Origin: CAYSUS01 sp964434165
GTDB lineage: Bacteria > Planctomycetota > Planctomycetia > Pirellulales > Thermoguttaceae
Assembly: GCA_964434165.1 (NCBI GenBank)
Contig: CAYSUS010000017.1
Span: forward strand, 1 to 64,000
Length of the DNA: 64,000 nucleotides
Reading direction: 5' to 3'
The stretch's first letter is position 1, and each line of letters begins with the position of its first letter. Of this stretch, positions 53,667 to 61,105 are shown piece by piece. Both the position numbers and the translations under genes were made by a program. The notes below the pieces were generated by a model, which was not told the origin of the DNA, searched no databases, and saw only the letters and a list, made by a program, of their open reading frames with translations.

Positions 53667-54332
53667 TTACGGCTTGAACAGCTCCACGTGCTCGGCGTGG
53701 TCCAGGTCGGCGGCGTTGCCCTCGTCGGTGTCGAGGTGCACTTCCAGCTTGATCTTCTCGCCCACCCGGACCAGCAGGTTCTCGAACACGGCCGAGCAGG
53801 AGTCCGAGTGGACGCGAAGGCTCATGCGATCGCCGCTCTTCACCCCGTAGTGCGCCGCGTCGGCCGGGCCCATGTGGACGTGGCGCTCCGCGCGGATCAC
53901 GCCCTGCGCCAGATCGACCACGCCCTTGGGTCCGACGAGAACGCAGCCGGGCGTGCCCTCGATCTTGCCGCTCGCCCGAACCGGCAGGTCGATTCCCAGC
54001 GAGATCCCGTCGGTAAAGGACAGCTCCACCTGGCTGGCACCGCGCGGCGGGCCGAGGATCCGTACCGTGGGCAGCATCCGCCGCTTGGGCCCCACCACCA
54101 TCACGGTCTCCTGGGCCGCGTAGTAGCCGTCCTGGTACAGATCCTTCATCACGGTCAGCTCGTGCCCCGGACCGAAGAGGATCTCGACGTGCTCGGGGCT
54201 CAGATGGACGTGCCGTGCGGAGATGCTCACCACCAGGTTGGGCTTCTCCGGCGGGCCGCCCACCTGGCGGAGAACGATCTCGCGCACAATCTGCTCGACG
54301 AGCTTCCGATCGACCGGTGCCGCAATGCTCAT
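53667..54332 (-). CDS. pduL: phosphotransacylase PduL
   Basis: 221-residue zinc phosphotransacylase that turns acyl-CoA into acyl-phosphate and returns CoA inside the shell. The N-terminal helix DRKLVEQIVREIVLRQVG is an encapsulation peptide. Two PduL domains follow: NLVVSISARHVHLS with its His pair, and AERHVHMGPADAAHYG, with a third metal site near EVHLDTDEGNAADL. The ATG overlaps the stop of the deoR-type gene as ATGA. Confidence 0.96.
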   Translation of the reverse strand: MSIAAPVDRKLVEQIVREIVLRQVGGPPEKPNLVVSISARHVHLSPEHVEILFGPGHELTVMKDLYQDGYYAAQETVMVVGPKRRMLPTVRILGPPRGASQVELSFTDGISLGIDLPVRASGKIEGTPGCVLVGPKGVVDLAQGVIRAERHVHMGPADAAHYGVKSGDRMSLRVHSDSCSAVFENLLVRVGEKIKLEVHLDTDEGNAADLDHAEHVELFKP

Positions 54333-55123
54333 GCCTGGGTTTCCTGCGGTTGTCCGTTGTCGCGGTCCTCGGCCACCACGAGCCTCACGCCGGCCTCACG
54401 GACCTTCTCGCGCCACGCCGGGCTGATGCCCGCGTCCGCCACCAGCATGTCCACCTCGTCCAAGGGGCAGAGGTGGGTGAGGCTCTTGTAGCCGAACTTG
54501 GAGCAGTCGGCCACGACGATCGCCTCGTCGGCGGCCTGCATCATCGCCCTCTCCGTCCCGACCAGCAGCAGGTTGTTGTTGAAACACCCCTGCTCGTCGA
54601 TCGCGGCCACGCTGAGGATGGTCTTGCGCACCCGCAGCGAGGCCAGCATCTGGTCCGCATACGGTCCCTGGGCCACACCCGACCGGGGGCAGATGTTGCC
54701 GCCAAGGAACACTAGGTCACTGTGGGCGTCCGACGCGAATAAGTTGGCCACGGGCAAGGAGTTGGTAACCACGTGCAACGGCCGGCCGACCAGCAGCCGG
54801 GCGACCTCGTAGGTCGTGCTCCCCCCGTCCAGCAGGATCGCCTCGCCGTCCTCGATCAGCTCGACCGCCGCCCGCGCGATGGTCCGCTTCTCGGTCCAGT
54901 GCGCCGGCTGCCGGGCATCGAAGTGCGGCAGTTTGGGGGACTGCCCCGCGTAGAGCACCCCCCCGTGGATCCGTCGCGCCGAACCCTGGTCCTCCAGCCA
55001 CTCCACGTCGCGGCGCACGGTGGATTCCGAGACTCGCAGCGCATCCGCCAGCTCGGGCATTGACGCAAACCGTTTGATGCGAACGAGTTCCAGAAGCCTG
55101 TTGCGCCGCTCCTCGACCAGCAT
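54329..55123 (-). CDS. DeoR-family transcriptional regulator
   Basis: 264-residue regulator. A helix-turn-helix at about 5-55 (RRNRLLELVRIKRFASMPEL, RVSESTVRRDVEWLEDQG) and a sugar-phosphate-sensing DeoRC domain (LLDGGSTTYEVARLL, TNSLPVANLF, DCSKFG) are clear. It probably represses the operon until a sugar phosphate such as fuculose or rhamnulose phosphate binds. It is the first gene of the operon and controls itself if the promoter at 55165-55193 is right. ATGA couples it to pduL. Confidence 0.94.
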   Translation of the reverse strand: MLVEERRNRLLELVRIKRFASMPELADALRVSESTVRRDVEWLEDQGSARRIHGGVLYAGQSPKLPHFDARQPAHWTEKRTIARAAVELIEDGEAILLDGGSTTYEVARLLVGRPLHVVTNSLPVANLFASDAHSDLVFLGGNICPRSGVAQGPYADQMLASLRVRKTILSVAAIDEQGCFNNNLLLVGTERAMMQAADEAIVVADCSKFGYKSLTHLCPLDEVDMLVADAGISPAWREKVREAGVRLVVAEDRDNGQPQETQA

Positions 55124-55164
55124 CGGTCATCCTCACCAGAACACAAAGTCTTCCTGCCTTCTCA

Positions 55165-55193
55165 AGTATGCCAGAGGCTGCGAGAGATTTCAA
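55165..55193 (-). promoter_or_regulatory. sigma-70-like promoter of the BMC operon
   Basis: On the minus strand: TTGAAA (55188-55193), 17-bp spacer, CATACT (55165-55170). Transcription would start near 55158, about 35 bases before the regulator's ATG. Confidence 0.68.
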
Positions 55194-55202
55194 TCATCGG
55201 AT

Positions 55203-55241
55203 TGTCAGAATTCTGCAAGATTTTGAAAGAAATCTGTCAGA
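55203..55241. promoter_or_regulatory. candidate operator of the DeoR-type regulator
   Basis: TGTCAGA occurs at 55203-55209 and again at 55235-55241, 32 bases apart (three helical turns), just upstream of the -35 box in an AT-richer stretch. Such spaced direct repeats are a common operator layout for DeoR proteins. Confidence 0.45.
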
Positions 55242-55282
55242 CCGGCCTCTCGGACTATGCGGCGGCGCACGGCTCGGTCCTC

Positions 55283-55318
55283 GGACTTCCGAAGTCCTAA
55301 TTCAGACGTCCGGAGTCT
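55283..55318. repeat. BMC hairpin repeat, copy 6
   Basis: Two neighbouring 15-bp palindromes, GGACTTCCGAAGTCC (55283-55297) and AGACGTCCGGAGTCT (55304-55318), the same unit as in the operon gaps, upstream of the regulator promoter. Confidence 0.85.
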
Positions 55319-55384
55319 TCACTCATTCTTCCGGTGCCTGCCAGCGTTTCCTATGCGCGAAAACACCGGCGTACGATGAGCGGC

Positions 55385-55400
55385 CCGTTCGGGTCGCGCA
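55385..55400 (+). repeat. 16-bp motif shared with 41684-41699
   Basis: CCGTTCGGGTCGCGCA, exact match to the copy at 41684. A -10-like TACGAT is about ten bases upstream. It precedes the His/Cys-rich protein gene and could be part of its leader. Confidence 0.6.
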
Positions 55401-55509
55401 AAACGCGGACGGCCGCGAACAAGTGGCTTGACCCTCACCGTAGGGCATGAGTAGCATGATCGTAATGCCCGCCAGTCTCCGGCATTATCCGCGCAGCGCG
55501 CCCCGTCCC

Positions 55510-55938
55510 ATGCGAACCACGCCCCGAGCGATACTGACCTGGCTGGCCGCCGGTCTGATCGGCGCGATGTCGTTCGGCGCGCAGGGGCTGCACGCGATCC
55601 CCGGCCTGCACCACGGGCTGACCGCTTGCCATCACGCTGCGCCGTCCCAACGGCCTTGCTGCTCCGGCAACGCCGGGCATCATGAAGCCCGGCATCATGA
55701 TGCCGGGCACTGGGCGGAGGCGGCGCGCGACGCCCCGGAGGCCCTGGCCGCCGAAGCTTGCCGCGACGGCTCCGAGTGCCCGGTGTGCCGCTGGTTCGCC
55801 CAGGCCAAGGTTTCGTGCGAGCCGGCCGCTGCCGCCGTTCTGCTGGTACCGGCGATCGAGCCGGCCGTTCGTGCCCCGCTGATCGTCGTCTCTACGCAGC
55901 GCGATCCGTACGAGGCCCGCGGCCCGCCGGTGGCGTAA
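55510..55938 (+). CDS. secreted His/Cys-rich small protein
   Basis: 142-residue protein. Signal peptide MRTTPRAILTWLAAGLIGAM leads into GAQGLHA. The mature part is rich in His and Cys: HHGLTACHH, CCSG, EARHHDAGHW and CPVC. It ends in YEARGPPVA, like the tail of DUF2946 proteins, but I cannot be sure of the family. It may bind a metal such as copper or zinc. An in-frame ATG at 55447 would add 21 residues ahead of the signal peptide; no strong ribosome-binding site decides between them. Confidence 0.58.
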   Translation: MRTTPRAILTWLAAGLIGAMSFGAQGLHAIPGLHHGLTACHHAAPSQRPCCSGNAGHHEARHHDAGHWAEAARDAPEALAAEACRDGSECPVCRWFAQAKVSCEPAAAAVLLVPAIEPAVRAPLIVVSTQRDPYEARGPPVA

Positions 55939-56298
55939 GCCGCCCCTCTGAAGTGCTGATCCGCCGAGACCGTCCGGAAGCGACGCGCCAGCGCGTGCGC
56001 CTCCCTTCCGCAAGCGCCCGGCTCCGCCCCAAGACGCCCCCCCGAGGGCAGGTCTGGAGAGCAGGGCCGGTCCAGGCGGTACGGCCATTCCTCGCGGGCC
56101 GCGCTTGACCCACTGGTCGTCGAGCGCTTGCCGCGGCCGTCTTCTGCTGCGCCAGGTGCGATCCTGCTCAAGCGGGTCTGCGAGCCGGCCGCTGACCGCC
56201 GCCGGCCGAATTCCCACGCGCGGCCCTGGCCGCTCGTGCGGCAATAACTGAGGCAATAACACCTACCGTTTTCTCTGTTCTGACAAGGGGAGTGAGAG
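55939..56298. other. intergenic region, no gene seen
   Basis: 360 bases ahead of the pilin gene. The right end is less GC-rich and should hold the pilus promoter, but I found no convincing box pair. AAGGGGAG just before 56299 is the pilin ribosome-binding site. Confidence 0.45.
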
Positions 56299-56655
56299 AT
56301 GCTCAATCGCAAGTTCCGTAGTCGTAAGGGCCAGGCCCTGGTCGAGTACGCCGTCGTGGTCGCTGGCGTGACCCTCGTGGCCCTGGCTGGCGTTTCGCTC
56401 TTTGGCCACAAGGTCACTGGCTTGATTAACATGACCACCGCCGTCTTGCCGGGCGCCCACGCGCCGGGCAACGCCCCGATTTACACCGGGCGGTTGGTCG
56501 AAATCGGACCCGATGAGGACGGGGCGATCGGCCTGGACGTGGACACCATCGTCGCGCGAAGCGATGGCACGGTGGCCCGGTTGGAGGACAACCTCTGGGG
56601 CGAGGCGGGCGCTGGCGCCGCCGACGGGCTGGTCCCTGGTGGTCACGAGGATTAG
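56299..56655 (+). CDS. Flp-like pilin with C-terminal extension
   Basis: 118-residue small pilin. KGQALVEYAVVVAGVTLVAL (residues 10-29) holds the Gly before the hydrophobic helix with Glu at +5 (GQALVE), as processed by prepilin peptidases. The helix ends near 46. The rest is a 70-residue acidic tail (LPGAHAPGNAPIYTGRLVE, then EEG-rich sequence), much longer than a usual 55-65 residue Flp. AGGGGAG precedes the ATG. A strong hairpin follows the gene. Confidence 0.8.
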   Translation: MLNRKFRSRKGQALVEYAVVVAGVTLVALAGVSLFGHKVTGLINMTTAVLPGAHAPGNAPIYTGRLVEIGPDEDGAIGLDVDTIVARSDGTVARLEDNLWGEAGAGAADGLVPGGHED

Positions 56656-56722
56656 CGCGTGAGTGGTGGGCGGCGCGTGTTCCTTGCCGGGCACCGCTGC
56701 CAAGTCGGATTGCATGACAATC

Positions 56723-56757
56723 GGCCCCTGCGTCCCTCGTCGAGGGGCGCAGGGGCC
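56723..56757 (+). terminator. hairpin after the pilin gene
   Basis: GGCCCCTGCG (56723-56732) and CGCAGGGGCC (56748-56757), ten perfect pairs with further pairing inside, in the 140-base gap between pilin and TadE genes. No T tract follows, so partial termination or mRNA protection is likely. Confidence 0.65.
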
Positions 56758-56795
56758 CCGTCATGTGTCGCGGAACCTGACCAGAAGGCGGTCGC

Positions 56796-57806
56796 ATGTC
56801 TCGAACCTGCGCTGGCCACACCCCGGATGCGTTTCGCCGGTCGCCACGCCACGCGCGCCGCGGCCAGGCCCTGGTCGAGTTTGCGGTGGTGGCGATCGTG
56901 CTCTACCTGCTCGCGGTGATGATTCTGCTCGGCGGAAGGATGATCCTCTCCGCCCAGGTGCTTCAACAGGCGGCGGACCTCGGTGCCCGGGAGATCGCCC
57001 GGACGCCGCTGCCGGCGGACCCGGACATAAGTCTGGAGGACGTGCTTTACGGCAACGACCCTCGTCTTCAAGACGTGCGCCGCCGCGTGTTCGACGAGCA
57101 CTACCTGGTGTTGAAGCTCGACCCGGCTGGCGAGAACGGGAATGGGGAGACGACGTTCAACGGCGGCTATCGCGTGGCCGACCTGCCCGTGCTGAACCAG
57201 CAGCTCTTCCCCCTGATGATACTCGAAGAGGTCGGGGGCGAGCGTTACCTGCGCTACCCCGGGGCCCTGGTTCGGGACCCGGATGACGGCGACGATCCGG
57301 TCACGCCGCCCGATTCTGCCAACATGCTGGTCCGCATCCCGGTCGTGCGAACGCGCCCGATCGGCGAGGGGAGCGGAGGATCGTCTGGGGCCGAGGAGTT
57401 CCTCGGGTGGGTCAAGGTGGTCGAAGAGATCGACACCGACACGGGCCCGAACCAAGATCCCTTCCTGCTCACGTCCGATCAGTTGGGCGTCGTGGCACTG
57501 CGGATCAACTACCCGCTGCAGTCGTCCGTTTCGAGCGGGTTCCGCCCGCGACAGAATCCCTCCGCCCCGCCGACCTCGGACGACCCCGTCGTGCCGGTCG
57601 AGGCCGACGATGGGGCCTTGGGGGCAACGCCGCCCCCCGATGCCGGCGATCTCATCACACCCGACGTGCCGCCGGGCACGTACGGGTCCAACCCGTATTC
57701 AGGCAAGTACGGCCTGGGCCGCCAAGGGGCTTGGGCCAAGGAAGTGCGTCCGTTTCGCCGGCTGATGTCCTCCCAGGCGATTTGCCGCCGGGAGGTCTTT
57801 CAATAG
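56796..57806 (+). CDS. TadE-like pseudopilin
   Basis: 336-residue protein with an N-terminal GQALVEFAVVAIVLYLLAVM (about 23-42), the TadE-type prepilin cleavage site and helix, preceded by basic residues. The rest is a large extracytoplasmic domain, Pro/Asp-rich toward the end (SAPPTSDDPVVPVEADDG). It is much longer than typical TadE. It should be a minor pilin of the Tad system. ATG chosen at MSRTCAGH, without an obvious ribosome-binding site. Confidence 0.75.
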   Translation: MSRTCAGHTPDAFRRSPRHARRGQALVEFAVVAIVLYLLAVMILLGGRMILSAQVLQQAADLGAREIARTPLPADPDISLEDVLYGNDPRLQDVRRRVFDEHYLVLKLDPAGENGNGETTFNGGYRVADLPVLNQQLFPLMILEEVGGERYLRYPGALVRDPDDGDDPVTPPDSANMLVRIPVVRTRPIGEGSGGSSGAEEFLGWVKVVEEIDTDTGPNQDPFLLTSDQLGVVALRINYPLQSSVSSGFRPRQNPSAPPTSDDPVVPVEADDGALGATPPPDAGDLITPDVPPGTYGSNPYSGKYGLGRQGAWAKEVRPFRRLMSSQAICRREVFQ

Positions 57807-57856
57807 CCGGAGGCCCAGAGAGAGGTCGGTTCTCCCCGAGCCCTGAGGTGATTGCC

Positions 57857-59572
57857 ATGCGACCGAGTGGTTCGCGTCATCGTCCGCGATCGGTAGTCCG
57901 CGGCGTGCTCATCGGTTTGGCCGCGGTTGTGGTCGCCGGTGCAGGCACCGCCGGCACGCTCTTTGGCCTGGGGTTGGTGCAGTTGCCCAGGGCGAGAACG
58001 GCCCTGGTGACCCCGCCTGGAATGATTGCCGTCCCGATCTGCGCCAGGCCGATCCCCGCCTACACGCAGGTCGAGCGCGAGCACTTGAAAGACCCGGAGA
58101 CGGGCAACTGGTACGTCCAGTTCCGAAAGCCCGACGAGGTGCCGGCCGGCGTGTTGACCAACATCGCCCAGGTCCGCGGCCGGGTCACGGCCCGCGACAA
58201 GGCGGCCCATTTCTTCTTCGTCGAAGAGGACTTCCTTCCCAAGGGGACGCGGCCGGGCATCGTCGCCGGGATCCCGTCGGGAATGCGGGCCCTGACGCTC
58301 GACGCCACCAAGCTCTCCGGCGTGTACTCGGTGCGCGCGGGGGACCACCTGGACATGCTGGCCAGCGTCCCCGTCGAGCGGCTCCGGTCGATGGGCGACG
58401 CGCGAAGCGGCTGGCGAGCGGAGACCGCCCTCCTGGCCACGGGGCGCTCGCGGAGCATCGAGAAACAGACCGAGACACGGATGCTCGCCAAGGATGCCGT
58501 GGTCGTCACCCCGGTGACCACGCACCAACGGCCGATGGCCACGAGCTCGCTCACAGAGGGCACGATCACGCGAAACATCCCGTTCCAGGAGATCGTCATC
58601 GCAGTGGCCCTGGAGGACGTGGCGCCGGTAACGGAGGCCCTGGGCATGGAGTTGGAGATCACCTGCATCGCCCGGTCCGGCCGGCCCGACGCGCAGCCCG
58701 CGGCTGAACCGCCGGAGGGTAAGACGGCCGTACCCGTCGCCGTGCGCCCGATCCCCGCCTATAGCGAGGTCATGCGCGACGACCTGTTCGACGTGCGCAC
58801 GCGGGAACTGCGCTTTCTCTATCTCACCCCCGAAGAGGTCCGCCAGCGGCGGATCGTCACCAACGTCGGCGAGATCCTGGGGCGCGTGATCGCGCGGGAG
58901 ATGCTCGACGGCCAGTTCTTCACCGAGGGGGTTCTGCTGCCGGACGGGACGCTCGCCGGGGTGGCGGCGGGGATTCCGGCAGGCAAGCGGGCTTTCGTCG
59001 TCCGCGCCGACAAACTCGTGGGATCGCGCACACTGGCGCAGGGAGACCACTTCGATTTGCTGGCCAGTATCCCCGTGGACTTGACCAGGGGCTCGCCGCT
59101 GGGTGGATCGCTGCTGCTGCCGCCCGGCTCCTCGGGGGCCGTCGCCGCCCGGCTTCAGAAGCAGGCCGAGGTGCGGCTGGTCGTGGACGACGGGGTCGTG
59201 GTTTCGCCGATCTCGGCCCCGAAGCTCAATCTGGTCAGTTCCCTGGCCGGTTCGAAGAAGGTGGCCGAGGCCATCGAGGAGTCGATTCAAGAGCTCGTGA
59301 TTGCCGTGACCCCGGAGGAGGTCGCCCGATTGACCGAAGCGCTTTCTCTCGGCCTGGAGATGACCGTCGTCGCGCGAAGCGGCGGATTGGCGGCGCACAA
59401 CGATGCGGCCCCCGAGGCTCCCCCGCCGTCTGAAGACCGCGTTCGGGGACTCGATCCCCTGCGGGACGTGACGAGTATCGAGTCCGTGATCGGCGGCAAG
59501 CGCGAGACGTTGTACTTCGTCGGCCGCGGGCGCGACGCGCTGGACCGATCTCCGGACAACTCGGAGGACTGA
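57857..59572 (+). CDS. CpaB/RcpC-like pilus assembly protein, duplicated SAF module
   Basis: 571-residue protein. One membrane helix near the N-terminus (LIGLAAVVVAGAGTAGTLFG), then two copies of a SAF/RcpC module. Copy 1 (about 57-280) has AVPICARPIPAYTQV and GIPSGMRALTL and RAGDHLDMLASVPV; copy 2 (about 288-500) has VPVAVRPIPAYSEV and GIPAGKRAFVV and AQGDHFDLLASIPV. Normal CpaB has one. GAGGTG lies eight bases before the ATG. It belongs to the outer-membrane part of the Tad machine. Confidence 0.82.
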   Translation: MRPSGSRHRPRSVVRGVLIGLAAVVVAGAGTAGTLFGLGLVQLPRARTALVTPPGMIAVPICARPIPAYTQVEREHLKDPETGNWYVQFRKPDEVPAGVLTNIAQVRGRVTARDKAAHFFFVEEDFLPKGTRPGIVAGIPSGMRALTLDATKLSGVYSVRAGDHLDMLASVPVERLRSMGDARSGWRAETALLATGRSRSIEKQTETRMLAKDAVVVTPVTTHQRPMATSSLTEGTITRNIPFQEIVIAVALEDVAPVTEALGMELEITCIARSGRPDAQPAAEPPEGKTAVPVAVRPIPAYSEVMRDDLFDVRTRELRFLYLTPEEVRQRRIVTNVGEILGRVIAREMLDGQFFTEGVLLPDGTLAGVAAGIPAGKRAFVVRADKLVGSRTLAQGDHFDLLASIPVDLTRGSPLGGSLLLPPGSSGAVAARLQKQAEVRLVVDDGVVVSPISAPKLNLVSSLAGSKKVAEAIEESIQELVIAVTPEEVARLTEALSLGLEMTVVARSGGLAAHNDAAPEAPPPSEDRVRGLDPLRDVTSIESVIGGKRETLYFVGRGRDALDRSPDNSED

Positions 59573-59575
59573 CGG

Positions 59576-61096
59576 ATGTGGCCTCGCAGATGCGCCGGGA
59601 GAACGGCGGGGAGGCATGCCCTCGCGCAGGGTGTCGGTCACGGTGCCGCGCGTGTGTCGTTGTGTGCCGCGGACGGCATTCGGAGAGTGCCTGCGACGAG
59701 GAGGAGGCGTGGTTATGTGCTGGTCCTGTTCGCGGCCGTGATGATCGGCGTCCTGGCGCTGGCCGGGTTGGTGATCGACGTGGGCTTCGCCCGCGTGGCG
59801 CAGCGGCAGATGCAAACCGCGGCGGACGCCGCGGCGGTGGAGGGGCTACGCTGGCGGGACGTGCAGCAGTGGGAGGACTTGCCGCGAGCGTGGCTTGGAG
59901 ACGAGAGTTTTCAAGCCCTTACCGGCAGCCCGGCCGAACCGCCGTACACCGGCACGATGAGTGCGCAGCAGGTTGACGCGGCGCGGCGCTGGGCAGCCAG
60001 CAGCATGGTGGCGCATGTGTTCGACGACGATTTCGTTCTCTCGGCCGACGCAAGGAACTACGGCGCCGGGCTTCGTGTGGAGCGACGCGCGGGGATCGCG
60101 CTTCCGAACACGTCCTTTCGCGCCGCCGAGACCGTGTCTCTCGGGGACCCACCCGTGTACGATCCGCGTTTGCAGTTCAATCGCGGCAACGCGAAGCATG
60201 GCGACATCGTCGAGGGGCGCTACGGGCGGAACGCGGGCTACCCGGGGGACGCTACGCATGACGAGTCCGCCGAATACGACCGGCGCGATTTCGTCCCGGA
60301 CGACGGTGACGAGGCCAACGCGATGCTCGTACGCCTGCGAAGAACGGCCGGTCCGGCTTCCCTGGACGACGTGGAGGGGGTCAGTTCGCGCGCGGGGCCG
60401 CTCCCGTTTCTCTTCGCCGCGGGCTCCGCCTTGGACCGGGACGTTGCCGCTCGCGGTATCGAGGTGCGTGCCGTGGGGATCGCTGCCGCGGGGCGGGTTG
60501 AAGGACTGTCGAGTGACCCAGGTCAGGGGGCGTTCGAGGCGGGTCGCGTGAAGGCCGCCGGGCCGGTGTACTCAAACGACACAACGGAGCCGCCGGTCGC
60601 CATCATGGGCCTTGCGCCCTTCGCACTACGCCGTAGTCGCTGGGAGGACCCGCAACAAGTCCTCTTCGCCTCGGACGGCACCGCGTCGGGCGAGGCCTTC
60701 GTGATCGACCCTGGCCAATTGCTCCAGATCGGCGATGTGGTCGCCTCGACTGGCAGCGCGGCCCCGCTTACGACTGCGGACGACTCCCTACATCGCTATG
60801 TCGCCATCTTTGAGATCATTGAAGTGGAAGGAGCCCCCGATGCTCATGAGCTTGTCGTCGGCTTCGGAATGGTCAGGTCCTGGACCTTCACACCTGGGCA
60901 GGAAGGAGGCGGCACGCTCACGTTCACGAAGGTCGCGTCCCCGAACGTTGCCCGTGGAAACGCGACCGGAGTGCTGGTGCGGCGCTTGCAGATGCCCGGC
61001 AAGTCGATCGGCGATCTGCTTTCCCGGCATGGCGATTTCGCCGATCCCCTGCTTGCCCCCGTACTCGTCAACCGCACCACCGTTCCCACACCTTGA
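59576..61096 (+). CDS. TadG-like pilus protein
   Basis: 506-residue protein. After a 45-residue Arg-rich leader comes RGYVLVLFAAVMIGVLALAG, then VIDVGFARVAQRQMQTAADAAAVEG, the signature of TadG/Flp-pilus assembly proteins (Glu is replaced in the helix, as in TadG). The rest is an extracytoplasmic domain without a recognised vWA motif. ATG begins four bases after the CpaB stop, with GGAGG near. The exact start is uncertain. Confidence 0.75.
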   Translation: MWPRRCAGRTAGRHALAQGVGHGAARVSLCAADGIRRVPATRRRRGYVLVLFAAVMIGVLALAGLVIDVGFARVAQRQMQTAADAAAVEGLRWRDVQQWEDLPRAWLGDESFQALTGSPAEPPYTGTMSAQQVDAARRWAASSMVAHVFDDDFVLSADARNYGAGLRVERRAGIALPNTSFRAAETVSLGDPPVYDPRLQFNRGNAKHGDIVEGRYGRNAGYPGDATHDESAEYDRRDFVPDDGDEANAMLVRLRRTAGPASLDDVEGVSSRAGPLPFLFAAGSALDRDVAARGIEVRAVGIAAAGRVEGLSSDPGQGAFEAGRVKAAGPVYSNDTTEPPVAIMGLAPFALRRSRWEDPQQVLFASDGTASGEAFVIDPGQLLQIGDVVASTGSAAPLTTADDSLHRYVAIFEIIEVEGAPDAHELVVGFGMVRSWTFTPGQEGGGTLTFTKVASPNVARGNATGVLVRRLQMPGKSIGDLLSRHGDFADPLLAPVLVNRTTVPTP

Positions 61097-61105
61097 GCCG
61101 CTGCC

